The notes under the pieces: model-generated | The model's database searches: none | What the model saw: only the letters and a program-made list of their open reading frames with translations | What the model was told of the DNA's origin: nothing | Translations under genes and position numbers: made by a program | Assembly (NCBI GenBank): GCA_016875635.1 | Contig: VGPD01000003.1 | Location: forward strand, 29,896-93,895 | Direction: 5' to 3' | DNA length: 64,000 nucleotides | Source of the DNA: Chloroflexota bacterium | GTDB lineage: Bacteria > Chloroflexota > Dehalococcoidia > UBA2979 | In this document: in pieces, positions 29,182 through 38,308 of the stretch | Layout: each line of letters opens with the position of its first letter | Position numbering within the stretch: the stretch's first letter is position 1

Positions 29182-29994
29182 TCAGGCGCCCGTCGACACG
29201 TGCCAGCCCAGCACGCGTCTCTCAACATAGCCAACCAGTCCGGTGAGCGAAACCCCCAGCGCCGCGAGCACGAACACGGCCGCGAACAGCGCCGGAGTGT
29301 CGAACGCCCCGTTCGCGATCAGGATCAACTGCCCCATGCCCGACGACCCCGAGAGGAATTCCGCCACCACCGCCCCCACCAGCGACAGCGGCACGCTGAT
29401 CCGCAACGCCGCGAACACGTACGGCAACGACGAGGGAAAGCGCAGCCGCCGGAACACCTCCCACCGGCTCGCCGCCAGCACGCGCAACGCGTCGAGCGCC
29501 TGCGGGTCGACCGAGCGCAGACCCACGGCCGCGTTCACCAGCATCGGGAAGAACGTGATCAACGCGGCGATCGCCACCTTCGGGCCGATCCCGAACCCGA
29601 ACCAGATCGCGAGCAGCGGATACAGGGCAACGATCGGCGTGACTTTCACCAGCAGCGCCGGCGGGTAGATCGCGCGCTCCAGCAATCGCGAGTGCGCCAT
29701 CAGCACCGCCAGGCCGAACGCGATCACGCTCGCCACCACCAGCCCGCCCACCGCCGCCGTCAGCGAGGTCGCCGCCGCCGATGTGTACCGGCCGGGCTCT
29801 TCCACCAGCGCGCGGAACACGTCGCTCGGCGGCGGAAGCAGGTATCCCTTCACGTCACGCAGACGGACATACGCCTCCCACAGCAGGAGGATCGCCGACA
29901 GCGCAACCACAGGAGGCAGCACCGTCGCAGCCAGCGGCGTCCGCGGCACGCCGATCTCGGACGCCGGGGACGTGGAAGAGGCCGGACCGTTCAC
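29182..29994 (-). CDS. ABC transporter permease (SsuC/ThiX-like)
   Basis: BPD-type permease TPIVALYPLLAIWFGFGIGPKVAIAALITFFPMLVNAAVGL. GTGA overlap with the ATPase gene. Confidence 0.88.
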   Translation of the reverse strand: MNGPASSTSPASEIGVPRTPLAATVLPPVVALSAILLLWEAYVRLRDVKGYLLPPPSDVFRALVEEPGRYTSAAATSLTAAVGGLVVASVIAFGLAVLMAHSRLLERAIYPPALLVKVTPIVALYPLLAIWFGFGIGPKVAIAALITFFPMLVNAAVGLRSVDPQALDALRVLAASRWEVFRRLRFPSSLPYVFAALRISVPLSLVGAVVAEFLSGSSGMGQLILIANGAFDTPALFAAVFVLAALGVSLTGLVGYVERRVLGWHVSTGA

Positions 29995-30776
29995 GCCGCC
30001 CCCGCATCGCCCGACCGCAACGCGGCGCGTACCGCAGCGGCGGTCGCCGCGAACGCCGGCGTCGACTCCTGCGCCTCGCTGCGCGGCCGCGGCAACGGCA
30101 CATCGATGACCGCGCGGACGCGGCCGGGGCGGCCGCTCATCACGACCACCCGGTCCGAGAGCAACACCGCCTCCGCCACCGCGTGGGTGACGAACAGCAC
30201 CGCGATCCGCTCGTGCTCCCAGATCCATAGTAATTCCAGCCGCATCGCCTCGCGCGACAGTTCATCCAGCGCGCCGAACGGCTCGTCCATCAGCAGCAGC
30301 CGCGGACGGTGCACCAGCGCCCGCGCGAGCGCCACCCGCTGACGCATCCCTCCGGAGAGCGTGGCCGGACGGTACCGCGCGAACTCCGCGATCCCGACCT
30401 GGTCGAGCAGCGCCCGCACCCGTTCCGGATCGCCGGCGCGCACGACATCGAGCGGCAGCCGCACGTTCGCCTCGACGTCACGCCACGGCAACAGCCCCGG
30501 CTCCTGCGCGACGAGTCCGAGGGCGTGCGCGCGCTGCGCCTCCCCCGGCGTGCCGCCGAGGACGCTGACCTCACCGCCTTGTGACGGCAGCAGCCCCGCG
30601 ACCAGCCGCAGCAGCGTGCTTTTCCCGCAGCCGGACGGCCCCACGACCGAGACGAACTCCCCCGCCCCCACTTCGAGGTCGACCCCGTCGAGCGCCAGCA
30701 GCGTGCGACCATCCGCCCCCGCGTAGCGATGGGTCACGCCACGCACGGCGACCGCGGGGATGGGGCTTAGGGTCAC
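29991..30776 (-). CDS. ABC transporter ATP-binding protein (SsuB/ThiZ-like)
   Basis: Walker A GPSGCGKSTLL, signature LSGGMRQRVALARAL, Walker B LLLMDEPFGALD. Confidence 0.93.
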   Translation of the reverse strand: MTLSPIPAVAVRGVTHRYAGADGRTLLALDGVDLEVGAGEFVSVVGPSGCGKSTLLRLVAGLLPSQGGEVSVLGGTPGEAQRAHALGLVAQEPGLLPWRDVEANVRLPLDVVRAGDPERVRALLDQVGIAEFARYRPATLSGGMRQRVALARALVHRPRLLLMDEPFGALDELSREAMRLELLWIWEHERIAVLFVTHAVAEAVLLSDRVVVMSGRPGRVRAVIDVPLPRPRSEAQESTPAFAATAAAVRAALRSGDAGAA

Positions 30777-30862
30777 AGGGGCCTTCCGTGCGTCGCGCGC
30801 TACGATCCGCGACGTATGGATGATAGGTGCGCCTCCCGAAGGCGGCGCGAGACGGAGGCGGC

Positions 30863-31531
30863 ATGCCCCACACCATCGCCCTCGTGGGCGGCACCGGGCC
30901 GGAAGGCCGCGGCCTCGCCACGCGCTTTGCGCTCGCCGGCCATCGCGTCGTCATCGGCAGCCGAGACGCGACGCGCGGCGAGGCGGGCGCCGCCGAGGTG
31001 CTCGCCGGCCTCGGCAGCCGTCCCCATGCCGCGGTCAGCGGCGCGGATAACGCCACCGCGGTCTCCGGGGCCGACCTCGTTGTGGTCGTCGTGCCATACG
31101 CCGCGCACCGCGCCACTCTTGAGGGCCTGCGCGACGCCCTCGCCGGCAAGATCGTCATCGATGCCGTCGTGCCCGTCGTCTTCAACCGCGGCCCCCGCCC
31201 GGTCGATGTCCCGGACGGCTCCGCGACGGAGGAGGCCGCCGCGATCCTCGGCGGATCGCGCGTCGTCGGCGCGTTCCACAACCTCGCCGCCGAGGTGCTG
31301 CTCGATCCGGACGCCAGCGCCGGCGCGGACGTCTTCGTCACCGGCGCGGACGCCGAGGCGAAGCAGGCCGTGATCGCCCTCGCCGGCGAGATCGCCGGCG
31401 TGCGCGGCATCGATGCCGGGCCGCTACGCTTCTCCCGCTTCGTCGAGCAGATCACGATCCTGCTCATCGGGATCAACGGCCGCTACAAGGCACACACCGG
31501 GCTCCGCGTCGTCGGCCTCGACGCGCATTAA
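30863..31531 (+). CDS. npdG: NADPH-dependent F420 reductase
   Basis: IALVGGTGPEGRGLATRFALAGHRVVIGSRDATR; downstream neighbour is cofE. Confidence 0.85.
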   Translation: MPHTIALVGGTGPEGRGLATRFALAGHRVVIGSRDATRGEAGAAEVLAGLGSRPHAAVSGADNATAVSGADLVVVVVPYAAHRATLEGLRDALAGKIVIDAVVPVVFNRGPRPVDVPDGSATEEAAAILGGSRVVGAFHNLAAEVLLDPDASAGADVFVTGADAEAKQAVIALAGEIAGVRGIDAGPLRFSRFVEQITILLIGINGRYKAHTGLRVVGLDAH

Positions 31532-31568
31532 TCCGGAGCACGCAGCTTCGCGCAGGCAGGAGTCCAGC

Positions 31569-32327
31569 ATGGCGGTCCCAGAGTTCCGCGTGATCGGCGT
31601 CACCGGCATGCCGATGGTGCAGGCAGGCGATGATCTCGCCGCCCAGATCATCGACGCCGCCGCCGCCCAGGGCACACCACTCGCTGCGGGTGACGTCGTC
31701 GTCGTCACGCAGCGGATCGTCTCGAAGGCCGAGGGACGGGTGGTCCCCCTCGACACCTTCGAGCCCAGCCCATTCGCCCTCGGCTTCGCCACCCGCTGGG
31801 AGAAGGACCCGCGCGTCGTCGAGGCCGTCCTGCGCGAGTCCAAGCGCGTCATCCGCCAGGTCGGCCCCGTCTTCATCACCGAGACGCATCACGGGTTCAA
31901 GTGCGCCAACGCTGGCGTGGACGCCTCCAACGTCGGCGGCGAGGGCCTCGTCTGCCTCCTGCCCGTCGACCCCGACGCCTCCTGCCGTCGCATCCGCGAC
32001 GCCATCCGCGCCCGCGCCGGCATCGAGGTCGCCGTCGTGATGTCAGACACCTTCGGTCGCCCGTGGCGCCTCGGCCAGACCAACATCGCGATCGGCGTCG
32101 CCGGCATGCTCGCGATGCGCGACTACGTCGGCAAGACCGACCTCGACGGCCACGTCCTCCGCGTCACGATGATCTGCGACGCCGACGAGATCACCGGCGC
32201 CGCGGAGATGGTGATGGGCAAACTCGACGCCGTCCCCGTCGCCATCGTCCGCGGCTTCCCGTACCAGCCGGGCGAGGGCTCCGCGCAGGAGATCGTGCGC
32301 GAGCAGGCGTTGGACCTGTTCCCTTAG
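31569..32327 (+). CDS. cofE: Coenzyme F420-0:L-glutamate ligase
   Basis: GDVVVVTQRIVSKAEGRVVPL, ITETHHGFKCANAGVDASNVGGEG, VMSDTFGRPWRLGQTNIAIGVAG. Confidence 0.92.
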   Translation: MAVPEFRVIGVTGMPMVQAGDDLAAQIIDAAAAQGTPLAAGDVVVVTQRIVSKAEGRVVPLDTFEPSPFALGFATRWEKDPRVVEAVLRESKRVIRQVGPVFITETHHGFKCANAGVDASNVGGEGLVCLLPVDPDASCRRIRDAIRARAGIEVAVVMSDTFGRPWRLGQTNIAIGVAGMLAMRDYVGKTDLDGHVLRVTMICDADEITGAAEMVMGKLDAVPVAIVRGFPYQPGEGSAQEIVREQALDLFP

Positions 32328-32330
32328 CTC

Positions 32331-33575
32331 ATGACCGGCCCCGGCACCGCGCTCCCCCTCGACGCATCGAAGCGCCACGCGCTCGAGCGCAACCTGCGCA
32401 TGCTCCCCTGGTGGTGGGCCACGCGCTGGGTCTGGCTCGGCGAGGCGATCTGGGTCGTCTACCTCACCCGCGAGCGCGGCCTGACGCTGGGCGAGGTCCT
32501 GCTCTTCCAGGCCGTCTACTCCGCGGTGGTCATCGCCGGCGAGGTCCCCACCGGGATGATGGCCGACCGCTGGGGGCGCCGCCTCAGCGTCATCCTCGGC
32601 TCCGCCGTCGCGGTCGGCGCGATGGCGACCTTCGGCCTCGGCCACACGATCCCGATCCTGCTCGCCTCCTACGCGATGTTCTCGCTCGCGGACGCGTTCT
32701 TCTCCGGCGCTGACAGCGCAATCCTCTTCGACACGCTGAAGGCCCTCGACCGCGACGAGGAGTTCACACGCTGGCAGGCACGCGAGCTGGTCGTCGGCGG
32801 CGCATCCATGGCCCTCTACACTCTGGCGGGCTCCCTCATGGTGCGCTGGGTCCCGCTGGAGGTGCCGTTCCTCGCGTCCGCGCTGCTCTCCATCGCCGGG
32901 TTCGCCCTCGCCTTCGGGCTCGTCGACCCGCCACGCGAGGGTGCGCGGCACTCCTTCACCCGCATCGGCATCCATGCGGCGCGCCAGGTCATCGGCCGGC
33001 GCACGCTGCTCACCGCCGCGCTCCTCATGGCGCTGACCACCGCTACGATCCACACCATGGGGATCACCCAGCAGCCCGTCGCGCTCTCCTATGGCGTGCC
33101 GGTCTGGTCGCTCGGACTGTTCGTCGCCTCCCAACTCGCGTTCTCCGCCCTGAGCGCCGCCATCGCCGACCGCCTCGGGCGGCGCATCGGGCTCATCGCG
33201 ATCTTCCTGACCATGCCCCTCATCAGCGCGCTCGCCCTGCTCGGCGGCGCCACCGGCCTGATCTGGCTCTACCCGATCTTCATCCTCCCCTCACTCGGCT
33301 GGAACGTGCTCTGGCCCTACGTCTCCGACTACATCGCCCGGCGTGTCGAGGACAATGTCCGCGCGACTGCTCTCTCCGTCTCATCCGTCCTCGTGCACCT
33401 CACCTCGGTCGCACTCCTCCCGCTATGCGGCTTTGCCATCGACCGTCGCGGGCTGGACACCGGCCTCGTCATGACCGCCACCGGCCTCGCCGTCGCGGCA
33501 CTGCTCGTGTTCGCTGTCTGGTGGCGCGCCGGCGACCATGCCTCCGCCGCCACCGAGGCGTACCCTGTTCCCTAG
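32331..33575 (+). CDS. MFS transporter
   Basis: About 12 hydrophobic segments; GEVPTGMMADRWGRRLSVILG and DRLGRRIGL loops. Confidence 0.88.
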   Translation: MTGPGTALPLDASKRHALERNLRMLPWWWATRWVWLGEAIWVVYLTRERGLTLGEVLLFQAVYSAVVIAGEVPTGMMADRWGRRLSVILGSAVAVGAMATFGLGHTIPILLASYAMFSLADAFFSGADSAILFDTLKALDRDEEFTRWQARELVVGGASMALYTLAGSLMVRWVPLEVPFLASALLSIAGFALAFGLVDPPREGARHSFTRIGIHAARQVIGRRTLLTAALLMALTTATIHTMGITQQPVALSYGVPVWSLGLFVASQLAFSALSAAIADRLGRRIGLIAIFLTMPLISALALLGGATGLIWLYPIFILPSLGWNVLWPYVSDYIARRVEDNVRATALSVSSVLVHLTSVALLPLCGFAIDRRGLDTGLVMTATGLAVAALLVFAVWWRAGDHASAATEAYPVP

Positions 33576-33632
33576 CCGCCCCCCTGGCCACCGTCTCGAC
33601 GCCCTGCATGCGAGGCGCGTACGCTCATCCCG

Positions 33633-33902
33633 ATGGCTGAACACGAAGACGGAGACGAGGGAGAGCGCGAGACGCCGGTCACGCCACGCGAATTGCTGCG
33701 TGGCGCACTGGTGGACGGCGCCGACCCTCGGTTCCCGCGCTGGCTCCCTCTCCCCGGGGCCATCCTCGCGGCCGGCTGGGCGGGCTATCAGACAGCGTCG
33801 GTGGACGCGGGGTTCATCACCACGCTCCTCTGGCCCGGCGTCGCGATCTTCCTGCTCGTGACGGTCGCCGCCTGGTTCGGCTGGCAGCTGGAGATCGACT
33901 AG
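33633..33902 (+). CDS. Small two-TM membrane protein
   Basis: 89-codon ORF with two hydrophobic helices; -10-like TACGCT 7 nt before the ATG. Confidence 0.6.
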   Translation: MAEHEDGDEGERETPVTPRELLRGALVDGADPRFPRWLPLPGAILAAGWAGYQTASVDAGFITTLLWPGVAIFLLVTVAAWFGWQLEID

Positions 33903-33942
33903 CGCGCGACATCGATGTCGCCGCGCGCACGGGGAGACGCTG

Positions 33943-34986
33943 GTGCCGCTGCACATCATCTACGGCGACGACGAATTCACCGCGTCCGAGGCGCTCGCCG
34001 CGTTGAAGCGAGCGCTGGACAGGGATGGCTCGCTCGCCGCGAACACCACCGTGCTGGCCGCCCGCGGACTCACGCCCTCCACGCTGCTCCAGCACGCCGC
34101 CGCGCTCCCCTTCCTCGCGCCCGCCCGCCTCGTCGTCGTGGAGGGCCTCGTGACCTCGCTCGGCGGACGTCGAGGGGCGGCCGACACCTGGCAGCCGCTG
34201 CTCGACTTCGTCCCGCAGATGCCGGACAGCAACCACATCGTCCTCCTCGAACCGCCGCCGAAACCGGGCGACCGCGAGGTCGTCGGCACGCACGCGCTGG
34301 TGACCGCGCTCAAGCGGATGCCCAACGTGACGATCACCCACTGCGCCGCGCTCAAGCCGTGGCGTGGACGCGACGGCGGCACCAGCGAGGTCGAGGCGTG
34401 GACGGAACGCCGCGCGCGCGAACGCGGGGTCGCGATCGAGCGCGCCGGCGTCGCCCTCCTCGCCGACCTCGCCGGCACGAACCTGCGGCTGATCGCGACC
34501 GAGCTCGACAAACTCGCCGCCTATACCGGCGGCCGGCCAATCACGGCACGCGACGTCGAGACCATGACCCCGCTCGCGCGCGAGGAGAGCATGTTCGAAC
34601 TCGTGGACGCGGTCATCGAGGGACGCGCCGCGCAGGCGCTCGTCATGCTCCGCCGCGTGCTGGAAGAGACTTCGGAGACCCCGATCGCCGTGATGAACCG
34701 CGTCGCGCGTCAGGTCCGCAACCTCGTCCGCGCGACCGAGCTGATCGAGGCCCGCGCCAGCGAGCAGGCGATCGGCGAGGCGACCGGCGCGCGCGGCTTC
34801 CCGCTCACCAAGCTGCTGCTTCAAGCCCGCGCCACCTCGCGCCCCGCCGCCGAGGCCGCCCTCCGCGCCGTCGAGGCCGCCGACACCGAGGTCAAGACCG
34901 GCAAACGCACCGACGTCCTCGCCCTCGAGCTCCTCGTCGTCCACCTCGCCAGCATCGCCGCCCCCACCCGCACCGCCCGCCGCTAA
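33943..34986 (+). CDS. holA: DNA polymerase III subunit delta
   Basis: IIYGDDEFTASEALAALK...LPFLAPARLVVVEGL...LTKLLLQAR delta-subunit pattern. Confidence 0.85.
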   Translation: MPLHIIYGDDEFTASEALAALKRALDRDGSLAANTTVLAARGLTPSTLLQHAAALPFLAPARLVVVEGLVTSLGGRRGAADTWQPLLDFVPQMPDSNHIVLLEPPPKPGDREVVGTHALVTALKRMPNVTITHCAALKPWRGRDGGTSEVEAWTERRARERGVAIERAGVALLADLAGTNLRLIATELDKLAAYTGGRPITARDVETMTPLAREESMFELVDAVIEGRAAQALVMLRRVLEETSETPIAVMNRVARQVRNLVRATELIEARASEQAIGEATGARGFPLTKLLLQARATSRPAAEAALRAVEAADTEVKTGKRTDVLALELLVVHLASIAAPTRTARR

Positions 34987-35152
34987 CCGCGCGCACACCA
35001 GCCTCCTTCAATCACCTCGCCAGGGACGAGCGGGGCGATGCGCCCGTCGCAATACGACAGCGGTACGCATCTACAGCACGTCGAGGCACCACGTCGATAC
35101 CGCGCCCAACAACAACGAGAGATCAAACCCTGACCCGCCAGATCTGATCTCC

Positions 35153-35236
35153 CTCCCCCTCGCCCCTCGAGGGGGAGGGGGGCGGGGAGTGGGGTGATCC
35201 TCTTCTTCTCCAACCCCCTTCCCCGAGGGAAGGGGG
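35153..35236. repeat. Tandem pair of CT/GA-rich hairpins (REP-like element)
   Basis: CTCCCCCTC-GCCCCTC-GAGGGGGAG (35153-35177) and CCCCCTTCCC-CGA-GGGAAGGGGG (35214-35236) between convergent genes. Confidence 0.6.
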
Positions 35237-35333
35237 CAGGGGGATGGGCCGACCTTCGCGCAGCGAAGGCGGTACGAGTGCCCACATCGTTGATCGATAC
35301 TCGGGAAGCCGGCGCCAGGCGGCGCCGCCGGCG

Positions 35334-36398
35334 CTACCGGTCGCGCCCCTCGCGGAGGTCGATCGCCATCGGGTTGAAGCACGCTACCCGATGCCCCGGT
35401 GCCGGCGGCTCATCGCTCCCCGGCAGCGGCCCTGCATCAACCAGGGGCGGCGACGGATCCAGGCGGCACTGCGACACCGCCTTCGGACACCGCTCCAGGA
35501 ACGCGCACTCCTCGCCCAGCGACGCCAGGTCCGGCGGATTCCCCCGCATCGGCGTCAGACGCGCCCCCGACATCACACCGGGCAGACTGCTCAACAGCCC
35601 GTATGTGTACGGGTGCCGAGGACGACGGAAGATCGTGAACACATCCCCCTCTTCGGCCACCACCCCGCCGTACATCACCATCACCCGGTCGGCCAACCGC
35701 GCGACCACGCCGAAGTCGTGCGTGATCAGCATCACCGCCGTCCCCCGGTTGCGCATGTCCTCCAGCCAGTTCAGCGTCTCCAGCCGCACCGCCGGGTCGA
35801 GGTTCGCCGTCGGCTCGTCCGCGATCACGATCTTCGGACCCAGCGCCGTCGCCATCGCGACCATTACCCGCTGAGCCATACCGCCGGACAACTGGAACGG
35901 ATACGCGTCCACGATCCGCTCCGCGTCCGGCAACAGCGGTCGCAACGCCACGATCGCCGCCGCGCGCGCCGCCTTCGGGTCCAGCCGCTCGTGCGCGAGG
36001 AAGATCTCCGCCACCTGCTCCCCCACGCGCAACGTCGGCGTCAGCCCCGCCATCGCGTCCTGGAAGATCATCGCGATCTCGCCGCCGCGCACCCGCCGGC
36101 GATCGTCTCCCTTAAGGTCGAGCAGCGATTCCCCCTGATACAGGATCGAGCCGCTCACCTCCGCGGTGGACGGCAGCAGTCCGAGCGTCGCCAGCGCCAC
36201 CGAGGATTTCCCCGCGGCTGACTCACCGACCAGCGCCAGCACCTCGCCGGGATAGAGGTCGAGCGAGACCCCGCGCACCGCCGGGATCATCCCCTCAGGG
36301 CCGCGGTACGCGGCCTGGAGATCGCGCACAGAGAGGATGGGGGTGCGTGACGTGCCCGCCACCGCGGATTCACCAGCGCCCGATGTCGCCTCGGTCAT
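35334..36398 (-). CDS. Oligopeptide/dipeptide-type ABC transporter ATP-binding protein (OppD/DppD-like)
   Basis: Walker A GESAAGKSSVALATLGLL, LSGGMAQRVMVAMA, C-terminal oligopeptide-ABC CPKAVSQCR...GHRVACFNP. Confidence 0.9.
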   Translation of the reverse strand: MTEATSGAGESAVAGTSRTPILSVRDLQAAYRGPEGMIPAVRGVSLDLYPGEVLALVGESAAGKSSVALATLGLLPSTAEVSGSILYQGESLLDLKGDDRRRVRGGEIAMIFQDAMAGLTPTLRVGEQVAEIFLAHERLDPKAARAAAIVALRPLLPDAERIVDAYPFQLSGGMAQRVMVAMATALGPKIVIADEPTANLDPAVRLETLNWLEDMRNRGTAVMLITHDFGVVARLADRVMVMYGGVVAEEGDVFTIFRRPRHPYTYGLLSSLPGVMSGARLTPMRGNPPDLASLGEECAFLERCPKAVSQCRLDPSPPLVDAGPLPGSDEPPAPGHRVACFNPMAIDLREGRDR

Positions 36399-36511
36399 CT
36401 CGCCCGCCCGCTGTCGTCTGGTGCCGTCCTGCGTCAGTACCGGGTACGCCTGCGCGCCGCCCGCGCGAATACGGTACTCCGCCGGTCGGATGACCGCTTC
36501 GCCGCAGGCTG

Positions 36512-36552
36512 GACGCAGACATGCGGCGCTGTCGGCGCCGCATGTCTGCGTC
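36512..36552 (-). terminator. 18-bp perfect hairpin downstream of lexA
   Basis: GACGCAGACATGCGGCGC-TGTCG-GCGCCGCATGTCTGCGTC, 18 nt past the lexA stop; no U tract. Confidence 0.6.
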
Positions 36553-36569
36553 TGGCTGTGGATGTCAGA

Positions 36570-37202
36570 CTAGAACGAACGGATCGTGGCGACGAGCCGC
36601 CCCTGCACCTGCACGTTGGAGGCGTCCTCCATGATCGGCGACATCGTCGCGTTCATCGGCTGCAGCCGGACCTTCCGGCCCTCGGGGTAGTACTTCTTCA
36701 GCGTGGTCTCGCCACGATCCACGATCCAAGCCGCGACGACCTCGCCCGGGTCCGCCGTCTGGCGCGGTTCCAGGACCACGATGTCGCCATCGTTGATCAG
36801 CGCGTCGATCATCGAGGTGCCCTGGACACGCAACGCGTACAGGTTCGCCTTGCCGCGCACCTGCTCGTCTGTCAGTTCGATGATGTCCAGCGGCGCGACG
36901 TTGTCCGGGTGCGTGGGGATCGGGATGCCGGCGGCGATCGGGCCGAGCAGCGGCACCTGAACGGTGCGCCGGCGACGCTCGCCCTGCCCATTCAGCAGTT
37001 CGATCGCGCGTGAGACCTCCCGGTCGCGCCGGATCAGTCCCTTCTCCTCCAGCCGCTTGAGGTTGTAATCCACAACGCTGGTCGAGGAGATGCCGCACCC
37101 CTGCTGGATGTCGCGGATACTGGGCGGATAATCATGATCCGTGATGAACCGCTCCAGAAAGCGGAGGATATCCTGCTGCTTCTCTGACAGGCCGTCCGAC
37201 AT
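36570..37202 (-). CDS. lexA: LexA repressor
   Basis: N-terminal wHTH (LSEKQQDILRFLERFITDHDYPPSIRDIQ), Ala-Gly cleavage site PIAAGIPI, catalytic GTSMIDALI and TTLKKYY. Confidence 0.95.
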   Translation of the reverse strand: MSDGLSEKQQDILRFLERFITDHDYPPSIRDIQQGCGISSTSVVDYNLKRLEEKGLIRRDREVSRAIELLNGQGERRRRTVQVPLLGPIAAGIPIPTHPDNVAPLDIIELTDEQVRGKANLYALRVQGTSMIDALINDGDIVVLEPRQTADPGEVVAAWIVDRGETTLKKYYPEGRKVRLQPMNATMSPIMEDASNVQVQGRLVATIRSF

Positions 37203-37380
37203 GGCGCGTCCTCTCCCGAGGCGGACGCCGGCTTGATGGCCGGCACCGCACTCCTACCCCCGCTACACCGACCGCGTCCTGGGCAGCGCGACCGGAACAG
37301 CCGCTTTCCGCTGTCCTGAAACCGACACCCGGAAGTCGCACTGCGAGGTTCCGGGGCAGAGACAGATGTGCGGCACAGAT

Positions 37381-37412
37381 GTTCTGTTCGGAACGAACGC
37401 TAATACCGTTCT
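37381..37412. promoter_or_regulatory. Candidate LexA operator cluster between lexA and the divergent PIG-L gene
   Basis: GTTCtGTTCgGAACgAACGctaatacCGTTCt contains nested GTTC/GAAC inverted repeats. Confidence 0.4.
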
Positions 37413-37527
37413 GTCAATTCGTCAACCATTTGTCGACACGCGGGGGGCGGGCTTCGGATCCCCGTCCGCCCGGGCCACCGGGCTAGGATCCGAGGGCGTC
37501 ACGGGCGCGCAGGCAGTTGGAGGCCAG

Positions 37528-38274
37528 ATGCCAGCGGGACTCGAGGACCTGTACGGGCGGGAACGGCCGGGGGAGCCGGATGAGGCGGCGGGCGAGTTCC
37601 GCCGCGCACTGGTGGTCGCCGCCCACCCGGACGATGCCGACTTCGGCGCCGCCGGCGCCGCCGCCCTCCTCGCACGCGCCGGCTGGGAGGTCCGCTACAT
37701 CGTGGTGACCGACGGCTCAAAGGGCTCCGACGACCCGGTGATCGCCCAGCCCGAACTGATCGCGATGCGCGCGCAGGAACAGCGCACGGCCGCCGCGATC
37801 CTCGGCGTGAAGGACGTGCGGTTCCTCGGACATACCGACGGCGAATTGGTCTGGTCGCACACCCTGATCGGCGAGATCGTCCGTGAGATCCGCGAATTCC
37901 GCCCCTACGCGGTCTACACCCACGACCCCGAAGCGGTGATCATCAGCAACGCCTTCGTCAACCACTCCGACCACCGCGCGACCGGGCTCGCGGTGGTCGA
38001 CGCCGTCTACCCCGCCGCGCGCGACCGGCTGAACTTCCCCGAACAGGTCGCCAGCGGGCTCCAGCCGCACAAGGTGCGCGAGCTCTACATCTTCGGCGGA
38101 AACGAATCGAACTTCTCCGTCGAAATCACCGAGGTCATCGAGACCAAGCTCGCTGCGATGCGCGCCCACACCTCGCAGTTCCCCCCCGACCTGCTCGACC
38201 GCATGCGCGAATACTGGCGTGACGCGGACGGCCGCTATCACGAGCAGTTTCGCCGCGTCATCATGTTCATCTAG
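37528..38274 (+). CDS. PIG-L (LmbE) family deacetylase
   Basis: LVVAAHPDDADFGAAGAAALLARAGWEVRYIVVTDGSKGSD and NHSDHRATG. Confidence 0.9.
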   Translation: MPAGLEDLYGRERPGEPDEAAGEFRRALVVAAHPDDADFGAAGAAALLARAGWEVRYIVVTDGSKGSDDPVIAQPELIAMRAQEQRTAAAILGVKDVRFLGHTDGELVWSHTLIGEIVREIREFRPYAVYTHDPEAVIISNAFVNHSDHRATGLAVVDAVYPAARDRLNFPEQVASGLQPHKVRELYIFGGNESNFSVEITEVIETKLAAMRAHTSQFPPDLLDRMREYWRDADGRYHEQFRRVIMFI

Positions 38275-38308
38275 GCTCGACGCCCGTCGCGCCCGCCGAG
38301 GTCTCCCG

